From NCBI RefSeq assembly GCF_036850765.1, contig NC_089495.1, positions 23,404,875 to 23,468,874 of the forward strand: 64,000 bases of DNA, read 5' to 3'. A program made the translations under genes and the position numbers. The stretch comes from Saccopteryx bilineata (Eukaryota; Chordata; Mammalia; Chiroptera; Emballonuridae). Of this stretch, positions 47,200 to 58,914 are shown piece after piece; positions within the stretch are counted from its first letter, which is position 1; each line of letters begins with the position of its first letter. The notes beneath the pieces are model-generated. The model saw only the letters and a program-made list of their open reading frames with translations, was not told the DNA's origin and did no database searches.

Positions 47200-47600
47200 T
47201 CAATGGCTTCAAAAAGTTAATGGCAGCTCCTTAAAAAAAATTAAACACAAAACTGCCACATGACCCAGCAATCCCACTTGCAGGTATGGACCCAAAATGA
47301 CTGAAAGCATGAACTTGTGGACCAGTGTTTATCACATGATTATTCACAATAAACAAAAGGTGGAAGAAAACCAAAAGTCCATTGAAAAATGAACAGAGAA
47401 ACAAAATATGGTCTGCAAATATAAAAGAATATCATTCAGGGGGGAAAAAAAAAGAAAAAGAGTATCATTCAGCCTTTAAAAGGACTGAGGTTCTGACCCA
47501 TGGCACCAGGACGAACTCTGAAAACATTGTGCTAAGGGAAGTAAGCCAGGCACAAAAGGCCAAATATTGTAGAAAGTACCTAGATCAGGCAATTTCAGAG
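47200..47600 (+). mobile_element. L1 3' region fragment
   Basis: CCACATGACCCAGCAATCCC, AAAAGTCCATTGAAAAATGA and GAATATCATTCAGCC-like phrases mark an L1 ORF2/3'UTR piece. Confidence 0.7.
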
Positions 47601-47984
47601 AGACGGAAAGTAGATTAGAGATGCCAGGGCCCGGAAGGAGGGGAGATCACTGAACAACATTATTTCTGCCCGGTGGTGGAAAGGTTCTAGAAATGGATAG
47701 GGTAAAGGTTGCCCAACACTCTGAAGAGACTTAAGGTCACTGAAACAATTTAAAATTAATAAATAACTTAAAAATGGATGGAATTTTATGTTGTGTGATT
47801 ATATATGTACAAACTGAATGTATACAATGTGGTGAATTTAGAGGTAAGTATACAACTGTGAAACCATCACTGTAATCAAGGCCATGGGCCTATCCATTAC
47901 CACAAAAAGTTTGTTATATATGTATTACCTCAATACAACCCCCTTATGAAACACTGAATTATGAAAGGAAAATGTTTATAGTTG

Positions 47985-48175
47985 TGCCCAGCCTGTGGTG
48001 GCACAGGGGATAGAGCGACGACCTAGAATGCTAAGGTCACTGGTTTGAGACCCTAAGATTGCCCAGTCAAGGCACATACAACAAGCAAGCAATGAACAAC
48101 TAAAGGGAGGCAACTATACTTTGATATGTCTCACTTGCCCCATCCTCTCTCGGTAAAATCAATAAATAAAGTCTA
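47985..48175 (+). mobile_element. SINE-C/A-like old copy
   Basis: GCCCAGCCTGTGGTGGCACA head with GAGACCCTAAGATTGCCCAG core, then a SINE-A-like GAACAACTAAAGGG end: intermediate between SINE-A and SINE-C. Confidence 0.7.
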
Positions 48176-48231
48176 TTAAAAATATATGTATTTCTATTTG
48201 TAAAAAGAACCCTCTGAGAATCAACACTTAC

Positions 48232-48320
48232 CGCCAATTGAATTTACTATCACAAGTTTGAAAGCCATAATCGACATGATCGTGCATGAATTCAGAGTGG
48301 ACAGCTGTGTTCCACATTAC
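48232..48320 (-). CDS. GSR: Glutathione reductase, exon 3
   Basis: The 89-nt exon encodes [20 protein letters not shown] and continues to FNW plus two bases of an Arg codon. It belongs to the FAD domain just after the redox-active helix. The acceptor is TTTTTACAG and the donor GTAAGTG. It matches the family closely, with changes around the C-terminal TCDSKF stretch. Confidence 0.95.
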
Positions 48321-51310
48321 CTGTAAAAAAAAATTACCCGGAAGAGCAGTATGTGAACCCAGAGGGAAAACAGAAATCGTAAATGAAAGGTAACTATGTA
48401 ATAGCAGGTACTAATCCTGGCCTTTAAATTAAAAACAAAACCGAACATTTTAAAAGAGGAAGTTCAGAAATATGACCAGACAGATTTTACAAGGAGGCTT
48501 CTGAAACGTTGGGAAGAATTACTTCTACAATTAAATTTCCTAGTCTATGAACTCTGTAACAGCAGAACAGTATAAGACCTCTAGTCCTCCTATTGACATT
48601 TCTTTAAGCCCTGACATTTGTGATGAGTTCCAGGAAATGAGATCACATCTGTAAGTTTACAGTACAATGATTTAGAAGAAAGCTATAGGTAAAGTTGAGG
48701 ATTTAAAACTGTTAAGAGAATGAATTCCTATTGTGTATTCATGAACCAGCCCTCAAAAGAGGGTATGTAATCAGACACCTGGATCTCAGGTTCAGTGCAT
48801 CTTCTGTGGAATGCAGCCTGTGGTCTGCAAAAGCTTTCCAATGCCAACTGATCACCGTGATAACTGAATTCGAACTGGCATCCCGAATTCTAGGTGACAG
48901 CCAAACTACCATTTCTTGGTCAGACAAGTCCTAGCTCTACTTTTGACAAGTCTTAGATTCCTTCTTTGCACCTTGCTCCCTTTATGCCTAAAGTTGACTA
49001 TATTGATGGCTCTGCTGGATTCTGTTTCTTTTACTGAAGCAAAATGCATGTAATATAGAATGAACCATTCTCTCCGCTAGATTCTTTATCTTAAGCAATG
49101 CATACGGAAGACTTATCAATACTACAAATAGTTATTTTAGGAAACACCTCTATTCCTCATATTAGCCTGAAGTGACATATTTACTTCCAATCTGTAGTAC
49201 GTACAATGCTTTCGCATCTAACCCTCTAGAGAGGTGCCTCTCGAACTGCACTGGCTTTCGGGCTGAGCCCGAATCCAAGAAGCAGTTCCTCCCACCCTTG
49301 TGTAGGGCAGTGGCTCTAGGCTCCAGTCTGGCCTAGAAAACAAGAGGTAATTACCAACTGATCTTCAAGAATTGAAAAGCATTTTTAAATCCACAGAGCC
49401 CTACAAAAATATAAGGTAAATGCTTAGTACATGTGAATAGAAGGGTAAGTGAAATATTCAAATTCAATTCACTATGCAGTATCAGTCCAGGCGGTATTTT
49501 AAAGTAATGAGGTAGCATCAATCAATAGCAGATTTACTACCATAATTGGTTTAAACTACATAAAAACCAAATTATAACTAATTTACATAATCCATATAGC
49601 CATAATTGCATGATTCTAATGTAGAACAAATTCTAAAATTTAGGACAAAAGGAAAGAAAAGAAAACGAGGGAAAATGTCCCACAGGAAAAAAAAATTTCC
49701 CTAACAGAAAAGTAAAAAAAAAAAGAAAAGAAAATCTACCGATACCAGGAAATAAGATTCCAGAAACTGTCAAGTATTAAACTCAGGCATGTGTCACTGA
49801 TGAGATCAGGCTATTTGCTTGTACTGTATACAAAACACTGTCAAGTTAAAGTGTAATCTCACCAACAAAAGGCTGTAAATTTAGGATTATAACATGTTTT
49901 GAAAGTAAATTCAAATGAGGAGTAAAATTATTTGCAAGTACAGGCAAGCGGCAGCTTTGGAAATAAGAGCTGCCATTTCTTCCTCTTTGTCACAGGTCAG
50001 GATGAGTTCATTCAATGTGACCTGACCCGACTACAGCTATTAGGACTAACAATCACTACAGTGGTAAAGACACCCCACGAGGCTACAGAATTGGAGGGAA
50101 ATACTTAAGAAAATGTCATTCAAGAATCTGGTTTGCCACTTGGGGGTCTCCCTAATGAGAAAAACTATCCTGTCCTAATTACTAGGCCCAGAAATAATCT
50201 TACTCTTAACTAATAAGTCAACATATCGTTTCATAAGATACCCAAAGTCACATGATGCATGATTTTAACATGGACAATGTATAGAGAAATCGATTTCTGA
50301 GTTTAAAAACAAAAACTCCCATCAACAAAATGAACAAACAAAAAACCTATGACAATCTTGACATGTCTTTCCCGGAGAAAAACAGTTCAGTCTCCCTAGG
50401 AAAAACTGATTCAGGGATGTACAGGAGCAGGGGAAAGACCAGATGGCTGGAGCCAACATCCCACCCTCTGCCCATCACCCTAGGATTCCAGGTAAACTAG
50501 AGCCAGGTGTGGGAGGAGCATCCATCCATCCGCCACCATCACCCGCTCGGTCTTGGTCATATTAGCATTTGGGCTGAGAGTTGGATATAAACTTTTTATT
50601 TCCTGGATGGATCTCCCTAATGATAAAAAGTTATCTGGTCCTTTTCTTCTATGCCATGACTAGAGATGTTCTGCTGGTCCTTGACCATGGGTCTGAGACC
50701 AGACACTGTGTTCCATTCCTGGTGACCTCCCCCCTTATGCTTGCACAGGAACTTTTTCCACTTTGTCACCACGTGGTAAAAACTTGCCGCATGGCACAGG
50801 TCCAGGATGAATTTATTTTGCACACATGATGCACTTAGTGTCTAGGAGCTCATTATTTCTGCGGCTACCTTCCCAGGAGCACCTCCCTTCCCCAGGTACC
50901 CCTGCAGGGACAGCTCAGTCCTGGCAAAGAGAACCTAACGCAATCTGAATCCACAGTGCTGGGTGAGGACATCCGGCCCAGGGCTCCAGAGCCGTCCTGT
51001 GCCCGTGAGGCCGGGGTTACTGTTGACTATACACGTAGGATTACCAGAAGGGAAAGACGGAGAGAAACCAGGCTCTTTCAGATATCCTCACACTCTAAGC
51101 CACTCTCAGAAACTGCCTGTCTCCAGCCTTCTTAATAGGCGGTATTAAAAAAACAAAAACAAAAAACTAACCTATTGTTTAACCCCTTTTTAATCACTTA
51201 TTTTTTGCATAAAGAATTTTAAGTGAAACATTTGGAAACAACCTTATTCTAATCATGATTTACCAAACATATAAAAGTAATGTGGAAGGAATAAGAAATA
51301 AAAATTCTAC
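48321..51310. other. GSR intron 2, SINE-free
   Basis: The longest stretch without a SINE in the window (about 48.2 to 52.1 kb overall). No exon or known repeat is recognised. A moderately GC-rich part at 50400-51010 has overlapping open frames on both strands with no family resemblance. Confidence 0.45.
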
Positions 51311-51337
51311 CTTTTTGGGTACACATCCGACATTCAC
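51311..51337 (-). CDS. GSR: Glutathione reductase, exon 2 (27-nt microexon)
   Basis: Glutathione reductase is an FAD flavoenzyme that reduces glutathione disulfide with NADPH in cytosol and mitochondria. This tiny exon encodes VNVGCVPKK: the second redox-active cysteine (Cys63 in human mature numbering) and the following active-site lysines. The partner cysteine (Cys58) is in exon 1, so intron 1 splits the catalytic disulfide motif. The acceptor is CCTAG and the donor GTAGAA. Both exon edges are in phase 0. Confidence 0.92.
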
Positions 51338-52096
51338 CTAGGAAAAAAAATAAAAATAAAAAACATTTAATAACGTTAGACTCAAACCATCAAACAGACC
51401 TGCAAGAAATGAACCCCAAGCATCCACCAAGAAAAGAGACTTCCTTGAGTTTTAAGTCACAATCTACAGTTATTTTCTTTTTTCTTGTATAGACTTGGAG
51501 AACATACGAACATTATTTCTCTTCTGCAATGAGGCAGAGAATTTTACTCATCAGCATTTTCTCAAGAAAAGCAGGAGGCAGGGAGGGTTGTGCACAGCTG
51601 GTCCGGGGCCGGAGCTGGCAGAAGCCTGAGCTGGCACAGACCCCAGCGGGAAGCCATCGGAGGGAAACAGCAGCTGAGTAAGAACAACTGACCCCTCTGA
51701 GCAGTTGTCCTCCAGGATGTCTAGGACCCTTCAGGATACTATGGAGTATCCTGGGTAAAAACCCAGAATATCCCCTCTGAGAAAACCTCTATCAGAAATC
51801 TACATTATTCTTCAGGACCAAAGGACAATGATGAATTAAGCAGTCAGATTCATCTGTTCTATGAAATCTTATAAACAGACTTACTAGAAATAGATTACAA
51901 ATTTGACTCTCTGTTTTCTAGAAGCCCATAGACAAAGGAAAGAACAAATACTTGTGAATTTTCATGTAAAAACTAGTTAAGAAAATAATTACTCATGCCC
52001 ATTAGACTAGGGAGAAATTCCTCCCAATGGCCCTTGTAAACAAGCTGTGATATGTTTATATGCAAACTTTTGTTTACACCGGTTTATTTCATTTTT

Positions 52097-52277
52097 GTTT
52101 TTTAATTTTATTTATTCATTTTAGAGAGGAGAGAGAGAGACAGAGAGAGAAGGTGGGGAGGAGCTGGAAGCATCAACTCCCATATGTGCCTTGACCAGGC
52201 AAGCCCAGGGTTTTGAACTGGCAACCTCAGCATTTCCAGGTCGACACTTTATCTACTGCGCCACCACAGGTCAGGCC
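52097..52277 (-). mobile_element. SINE-C
   Basis: On minus: GGCCTGACCTGTGGTGGCGC head, CTGGAAATGCTGAGGTTGCC core. GTTTATTTCATTTTTGTT-type flank on both sides. Confidence 0.9.
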
Positions 52278-52734
52278 CTGTTTATTTCATTTTGTTCACA
52301 TTCTAAAATTAATAACTTTTAAAACCTGGGGTAAGAAAAAGATTGATTGAAACTGCCTAGCGATCCATTTTCCCAAGGTTCCTTGCAAGGGCACTTGACG
52401 CAAAGTTCCAACAAGCCAGTGGCTGCGGACGCTGCACTTCCGTCTTCAGCTTCACGACGTTTCCATTGGCCAAAGTGTGAAGAGTTCAAAAAACAAGAGC
52501 ACGGCAGATCCACCAGAAACGGATATCTGATTTCCATGACAAACATGGTAATTCTGTATTAGCTGGTGGAGCCACTGTGTTCTTCCATGGACAGACATAT
52601 AGACATAAACAGCAACACAAACTGGAATAGAATGGAACCTGTCCCCTGTTGGCAGAGTCACCCCAAAGGAATGGAGAGATCAGTAATCATCCCAGCTGGT
52701 GGAATAATGAATTCTCTTAAACCAACTTATAGGG

Positions 52735-53125
52735 CCCTGGCCGGTTGGCTCAGCGGTAGAGCGTCGGCCTAGCGTGCGGAGGACCCGGGTTCGATTCACG
52801 GCCAGGGCACATAGGAGAAGCGCCCATTTGCTTCTCCACCCCTCCGCCGCGCCTTCCTCTCTGTCTCTCTCTTCCCCTCCCGCAGCCAGGGCTCCATTGG
52901 AGCAAAGATGGCCCGGGCGCTGGGGATGGCTCTGTGGCCTCTGCCCCAGGCGCTAGAGTGGCTCTGGTCGCAACATGGCGACGCCCAGGATGGGCAGAGC
53001 ATCGCCCCCTGGTGGGCAGAGCGTCGCCCCCTGGTGGGCGTGCCGGGTGGATCCCGGTCGGGCGCATGCGGGAGTCTGTCTGACTGTCTCTCCCTGTTTC
53101 CAGCTTCAGAAAAATGCAAAAAAAC
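52735..53125 (+). mobile_element. SINE-B, full length, young subtype
   Basis: GGCCCTGGCCGGTTGGCTCA head with CTAGCGTGCGGAGGACC. AAACCAACTTATA flanks both ends. The tRNA-like head keeps its acceptor, D and T arms almost perfectly. Confidence 0.94.
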
Positions 53126-53202
53126 AAAACAAACAAACCAACTTATAACTGATGTCAAGTGAAAGCACTGTGTACCCATTAAAATATGGCATGACTGACT
53201 TT

Positions 53203-53590
53203 GGCCCTGGCCGGTTAGCTCAGTGGTAGAGCATTGACCTGGCGTGCAGAAGTCCCGGGTTCGATTCCGGCCAGGGCACACAAGAGAAGCGCCCATTTGC
53301 TTTTCTGCCCCTCCCCCTCTCCTTCCTCTCTGTCTCTCTCTTCCCCTCCCGCAGCCAAGGATCCATTGGAGCAAAGATGGCCCGGGCGCTAGGGATGGCT
53401 CCTTGGCCTCTGCCCCAGGCGCTAGAATGGCTCTGGTCGCAACAGAGCCACGCCCCAGAGGGGCAGAGCATCACCCCCTGGTGGGCAGAGCGTCACTCCC
53501 TGGTGGGCGAGCCGGGTGGATCCCGGTCGGGCGCATGCGGGAGTCTGTCTGACTGTCTCTCCCCGTTTCCAGCTTCAGAAAAATACCAAA
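53203..53590 (+). mobile_element. SINE-B, full length
   Basis: GGCCCTGGCCGGTTAGCTCA head. AAAATATGGCATGACTGA flanks both ends. The tail is a long (TAAA)n. Confidence 0.94.
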
Positions 53591-53629
<39 letters not shown>

Positions 53630-53631
53630 AA
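53587..53631. repeat. (TAAA)n microsatellite
   Basis: About eleven TAAA units extend the SINE-B tail. Confidence 0.95.
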
Positions 53632-54289
53632 TATGGCATGACTGAATAAAGTACATTGGAAACTTTAAAAAAAAACTGCCTTAAGGGTGAAGAAATTCAG
53701 ACTTGATTGAATGGGTAACCACTCAGTGTACCCTAGAAGAGGAGCTGGTTGTAGAAGGAAAACTCAATCGACTCCACCTTTCTAAAAATTTAATTATTTG
53801 GGGTAACACTGGTTAATAAGGTTATATAGGTTTCAAGTGTACAATTCTATAATACATCATCGGTATATGCATTGTGTGTTCACCACCCAAACTCAAATCA
53901 TCTTCCGTCACAGATATTTGACCCCCATAACGACCTCCCCTCCTTAATAACCTGCCTCCCCTCTGGCAACCGCCATCTGTTGTCTGTATCTGAGTTTTTG
54001 TTTGTCTTGTTTATTTATTTGCTGTTTTCAGTGTCACATCCCATGTATGAGTGAAATCATATGGTTCTTGGCTTTTTTCCATCTGACTTATTTCTCTTAG
54101 CATGATATTCTCCAGATCCATCCCTGTTTTTGCAAATGGCACTATTTCATCTTTTCTTATGCCTGAGCAGTATTCCATGTAACTATGGGCCACATCTTCT
54201 TTAATCCTCTATCAAAGGGTATTTGGTTGTTTCCACATCCTGGCCTCTGCTATGAACATAGGGGTACTATGCTATGAATATATTTATTT

Positions 54290-54482
54290 TTTAAATTATT
54301 TATTTATTTATTCATTTTAGAGAGGAGAGAGAAAGGGAGAGAGAGACAGAGAGAGAAGGTAGGGAGGAGCTGGAAGCATCAACTCCCATATGTGCCTTGA
54401 CCAGGCAAGCCCAGGGTTTTGAACCAGCGACCTCAGCATTTCCAGGTCGACACTTTATCCACTGCGCCACCATAGGTCAGGC
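54290..54482 (-). mobile_element. SINE-C inside L1
   Basis: On minus: GCCTGACCTATGGTGGCGCA head. TGAATATATTT lies on both sides. Confidence 0.9.
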
Positions 54483-54506
54483 TGAATATATTTGTTAAGA
54501 AATGTA

Positions 54507-54848
54507 TTTGGCCTGACCAGGCAGTGGCGCAGTGGATACAGCATCGAACTGGGATGCAGAGAACCCAGGTTCATGACCCCGAGGTCACCAGCTTGAGCGC
54601 GGGCTCATCTGGCTTGAGCATAAAGCTCACCAGCTTGGACCCAAGGTTGCTGGCTCGAGCAAGGGGGTCACTCGGTCTGCTGAAGGCCTGTGGGCAAGGC
54701 ACATATGAGAAAGCAATCAATGAACAACTAAGGTGTCACAACGAGCAACTGATGAGTGATGCTTCTCATCTCTCTCTGTTCCTGTCTGTCTGTCCCTATC
54801 TATCCCTCTCTCTGACTCTCTCTGTCCCTGAAAAAAAAAAAAAAAAAA
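54507..54848 (+). mobile_element. SINE-A inside L1
   Basis: GGCCTGACCAGGCAGTGGCG head, poly(A) tail. AAGAAATGTATTTGG occurs on both sides. The left flank plus the head recurs at 56690-56763. Confidence 0.93.
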
Positions 54849-54865
54849 GAAAGAAAGAAATGTAT

Positions 54866-55232
54866 TTGGCCCTGGCCAGTTGGCTCAGTGGTAGAGCATT
54901 GGCCCAGTGTGGATGTCCCAAGTTCGATTCCCATCAAAGCACACAGGAGAAGCACCCATCTGCTTGTCTACCCCTCCCCCTCTTGCTTCTCTCTCTTTCT
55001 CTCTTCCCCTCCTGAAGCCATGGCTTAACTGGAGCAAGTTGGCCCTGGGCACTGAGGATGGCTCAATGGCCTCCGCCTCGGGTGCTAAAAAGAGCTCAGT
55101 TGCTGAGCAATGAAACAACGCCCCAGATGGGCAGAGCAGCACCCTCTAGTGGGCTTGCCAGGTGGATCCTGGTTGGGGAGCATGCAGGAGTCTATCTCTG
55201 TCTCTCCTCCTCTCACTGAACTAAAAAAAAAA
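54866..55232 (+). mobile_element. SINE-B, old copy inside L1
   Basis: GGCCCTGGCCAGTTGGCTCA head. Body has the GGGCACTGAGGATGGCTC variant; ends TCTCACTGAACTAAAAA. Confidence 0.85.
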
Positions 55233-55612
55233 AATGTTTTCAAAATTTCGCAAAAGAGGGGTTGGTGGGTCATATGGTAACGCTATTCTTAATTTTTTGA
55301 GGAACCACCTTACAGTTTTCCATAGTGGTTGTGCTAGTTTACATTCCCATCAGCAGTGAATGAGGACAGTCTCTTCACACAACCCCTCCAGTTCCTGCTA
55401 TAACTTGTCTTGTTGATGATAGCCATTCTAACAAAGAGGTGGTATGTCACTGTACTTTTGATTTCCATTTCCCTAATAGCTAGTAAAATTGAGCATCTTT
55501 TCATATATCTATTGACCATTTGTATGTCTTCTTGGGAGAAGTGTCTGTTTAGGACCTCTATCTGTTTTTTAATTGGATGGTTGGTTTTTTTTGTTGTTGA
55601 GCTGTATGAGTT

Positions 55613-55814
55613 CTTTTTTTTTTTTAATTTTATTTATTCATTTTCAGAGAGGAGAGAGAGAGGGAGAGAGAGAAACAGAGAGAGAGAAGGGGGGGAGGAG
55701 CTGGAAGCATCAACTCCCATATGTGCCTTGACCAGGCAAGCCCAGGGTTTTGAACCGGCGACCTCAGCATTTCTAGGTCGATGCTTTATACACTGCGCCA
55801 CCACAGGTCAGGCT
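55613..55814 (-). mobile_element. SINE-C inside L1
   Basis: On minus: GCCTGACCTGTGGTGGCGCA head. GCTGTATGAGTTCTTT occurs on both sides. Confidence 0.93.
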
Positions 55815-56395
55815 GTATGAGTTCTTTATGATTTAGGCTATTAATCCCTTTTTGGAGGTTTTGTTTGCCACTATCTTTTTCTGTTCGGTTGGTTATCTTT
55901 CTGTTGATGATTTCTTTTGCTGTGCAAATGCTTTTTAGTTTGATATAGTCCCATTCATTTATTATTTTTGCTTCCCTTGCCTTTGAGGTCAAATTCATAA
56001 AATCCTCTCTTAGACCAAGGTCTACAAGTTTAATACCTATGTTTTTTTCTTATGTAATTTCATTTCAGGTCATATATTTAGGTCTTTGATCCATTTTGAA
56101 TTAATTTTTGTGTATGGTGATAGTCTAGTTTTATTCTTTTGAATGTGGCTTTCTAATTTTCCAAGCACTACTTAATAAAGAAACTTTCTTTTCTCTATTG
56201 TGTGTTTTTGCCAAAAAATTATTTGCCCATATATATGTGGGTTTATTTGGAAGCTCTCAATTTTGTTCCATTGCTCTGTGTGTGTGTTTTTCTGCCAATG
56301 CTGTGCTTTTTTGATTATAGTTGCTTTGTGGTATAATTTGAAGTTGGGGAGTGTGATACCTCCAGCTTTGTTCTATTTCCTCAGCATTGCTTTGG

Positions 56396-56537
56396 AAGAG
56401 ACAGAGACAGAGAGAAGGGAGAAGGAGAAGGGTGGAGAAGCAGATGGGCATTTCTCCTGTGTGCCCTGACCAAGAATCGAACCCAGGACATCCACACACC
56501 GGCTGACACTCTACCACTGAGCCAACCTGCCAGGGCA
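56396..56537 (-). mobile_element. SINE-B, 5' half only
   Basis: On minus the head GCCCTGGCAGGTTGGCTCAG and CACAGGAGAAATGCCC are present, but the 3' half is missing after the GA-rich tract. Confidence 0.82.
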
Positions 56538-56612
56538 AGCCTATTTTTATAGAAGAATATTTTCTGAGTGTCCTACACTGAAACTTCATATGTACTTGCC
56601 AAGGGACTAGAC

Positions 56613-56983
56613 CAGGGGTCCCCAAACTGCGGCCCCCTGAGGCCACTTATCCCCTATGCTATGACTATATTTATATTTATATTTATATTTATTAAGAAAT
56701 GTATTTGGCCTGACCAGGCAGTGGCGCAGTGGATAGAGCGTTGGACTGGGATGCAGAGGACCCCATCTGGATGCACTTCTGGAAGGGGCACCTCTTTCAT
56801 TGGTGGTCAGTGAGAGGAGCACATTGACCATCTCATTAGCCAAAAGCAGGCCCATAGTTCCCATTGAAATACTGGTCAGTTTGTTGATTTAAATTTACTT
56901 GTTCTTTTTTAAACATTGTATTTGTTCCCATTTTGTTTTTTACTTTGAACTGGCCCCCTGTGTAAAAAGTTTGGGGACCCCTG
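56613..56983 (-). mobile_element. hAT-type element with a chimeric insert
   Basis: Ends CAGGGGTCCCC and GGGGACCCCTG. Flanks GACTAGAC (56605-56612) and GACTAGAT (56984-56991) form a 7-of-8 duplication. Same family as 22705-23032, reversed. Internal sequence is interrupted at about 56653-56763 by material from elsewhere. Confidence 0.85.
56653..56763 (+). other. Chimeric insert: L1 flank, AT repeat and SINE-A head
   Basis: It contains CTATGCTATGACTATATTTA, a TTTATA repeat, then TTAAGAAATGTATTTGG joined to the first ~55 bp of a SINE-A. The same order exists at 54269-54560, where a SINE-C sits between the first two parts. The SINE here stops abruptly at GAGGACCCC and has no tail or target duplication of its own. 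Confidence 0.75.
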
Positions 56984-57351
56984 GACTAGATTAAAAGGAA
57001 CTTGTCCAAATCCCATTAAGACCATACATGTTTGAAAAAGCAAAGTTTTATTGAATAGTAATTTCCTATTCCTCTAAAATTCTATTTGCTAATAGCACAT
57101 CTCCTGCAATTTCATTATAATCCTATTATTTGCTATTATTCTGCATTCAGGACTTAAAAGGAGTTATGTTCCTATAGAGTTCTCAAGTTACCAGTTATTT
57201 TGGGGGTTTTTTTCCTTTAGAAAGAATTAGGTCATAACTGTCTAGTTGTCGACTTCAAATTTTTATATAGATTATGCAACAATAAGTAAGGATTCAAAAG
57301 GCAATAGAAGCAAGAACTCATAGGAATGAGAGAACGTTAAAAGCCTAATGC

Positions 57352-57533
57352 AGCCTGACCTGTGGTGGCGCAGTGGATAAAGCGTCCACCTGGAAATGCT
57401 GAGGTCACCGGTCTGAAACCCTGGGCTTGCCTGGTCAAGGCACATATGGGAGTTGATGCTTCCTGCTCCTCCCCCCCTTCTCTCTCTGTCTCTCTCTCCT
57501 CTCTAAAAAAAATGAATAATAAAAAAAAGAAAG
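57352..57533 (+). mobile_element. SINE-C
   Basis: GCCTGACCTGTGGTGGCGCA head. AAAGCCTAATGCA flanks both ends. Confidence 0.92.
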
Positions 57534-57544
57534 CCTAATGCAAT

Positions 57545-57908
57545 AGGCCCTGGCAGGTTGGCTCAGTGGTAGAGTGTCGGCCTGGCATGCAGGAGTCCCA
57601 GGTTCGATTCCCGGCCAGGGCACACAGGAGAAGCACCCATCTGCTTCTCCACCCTTCCCCCTCTCCTTCCTCTCTCTCTCTCTCTCTTCCCCTCCCGCAG
57701 CCAAGGATCCATTGGAGCAAAGTTTGCCCGGGCGCTGAGGATGGCTCCATGGCCTCTGCCTCAGGCGCTAGAGTGGCTCTGGTCGCAACAGAGCGACACC
57801 CCAGATGGGCAGAGCATCGCCCCCTGGTGGACGTGCCAGGTGGATCCCGGTCAGGCACATGTGGGAGTCTGACTGCCTCCCCGTTTCTAACTTCAGAAAG
57901 AAAAAAAA
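57545..57908 (+). mobile_element. SINE-B, full length
   Basis: GGCCCTGGCAGGTTGGCTCA head. AAAGCCTAATGCAATA flanks both ends and overlaps the flank of the SINE-C before it, so the SINE-B inserted next to that copy. Confidence 0.93.
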
Positions 57909-58670
57909 AGCCTAATGCAATAAAGGAACAAACACCTAAGCAGCATTACAAGCACAATCTCTGAAAAGTATGATATTTTATGTTTGCTTAGCATTTAGAA
58001 TTTTGTGGCTTTCTACCTAGACTGCCCTCCTGAGTATGCCCAGAACATTTATTTCTCAACCCCCAAGTGTTTAACGAGGTCATGGGGACACATGGACTGA
58101 GGCCATCATAAGGTAGGAAGAGAGCAGGTGTTCCAGGGCTGGCAGAACAGAGAAAGGCAGCGGAAGACTCCCTGTGGGACGAGTAACGCCAGCCCTGCCT
58201 GGGATGATTGGATCGTCAGACCCGCTTTCTCCAGGTCGTTTGGCAAAGCGCTTCTCATCCACACCGTTACACCCTGCAGTCTGCAGCTTAAGTTCAATGA
58301 AAGGCTTCATTTAGGGCAGACTCCCAAAGCAATTTCTCCAAAAGTAGAAATGATGTTAATATATAAATATTAAATAAATATGCTCACATTGTCCTCCACT
58401 CAACCTTCTCCGACTTCCCGGAAACCTTTAAAAGCAGTTCAAATTGTCATAGGCACTAAATGTTCTGAATCACTCTCACATTATCATTAACTTATTCATG
58501 TACATTTGAAACTATTTGAAAGTTATTAAGGCAATTTTTAAAATAAGTTTGGAATATGCTTCCTTTAAGGGTCAAGATAGACCGACTTTCACTGGTGCCA
58601 GGAGTATGACTAAACTTTGGTTTATTTTTTAGAAGTTTCTGCCTTTATGGCTTCTAAAGTTTTTTATTTT
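57909..58670. other. GSR intron 1, nothing recognised
   Basis: Moderately GC-rich at 58080-58300 with overlapping open frames on both strands; no family resemblance or splice context. Confidence 0.4.
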
Positions 58671-58802
58671 GTTGATTTTTAGAGAAAGAAGAGAGAGACA
58701 GGAATATCGATCTGTTCCTGTATGTGCCAGACCAAGGATCCGACCTGCAGCCTCCGCCCTTAGGAACGACACTCCAACCAACTGAGCTCTCCGGCCAGGG
58801 CT
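58670..58802 (-). mobile_element. SINE-D
   Basis: On minus: GCCCTGGCCGGAGAGCTCAG head, AGTGTCGTTCCTAAGGG core. Confidence 0.8.
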
Positions 58803-58914
58803 TCAAACCTTCTTATTTCATGGCACACATATATTAATTACCAAAACGTTCTGTAGCACACCAAAAAATATATTTTTTTGCCAATCTGACAAAAAAAGGC
58901 GTAATAGTTTAAAT

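Larger units (their letters stand above)
53790..56395 (-). mobile_element. L1 ORF2 end and 3'UTR, antisense, broken by SINEs
   Basis: GTTTCAAGTGTACAATTCTA, CATTCTCCAGATCCATCC-like text, TTTTCATATATCTATTGACC, GTCTTCTTGGGAGAAGTGTC and CTTTTTCTGTTCGGTTGG are standard antisense L1 phrases. The piece is interrupted by SINEs at 54290, 54507, 54866 and 55613. No intact ORF remains. Confidence 0.8.

Noticed and set aside
55410..55820. Hydrophobic 136-codon frame as a membrane protein
   Set aside because: It is antisense L1 sequence joined to an antisense SINE-C.
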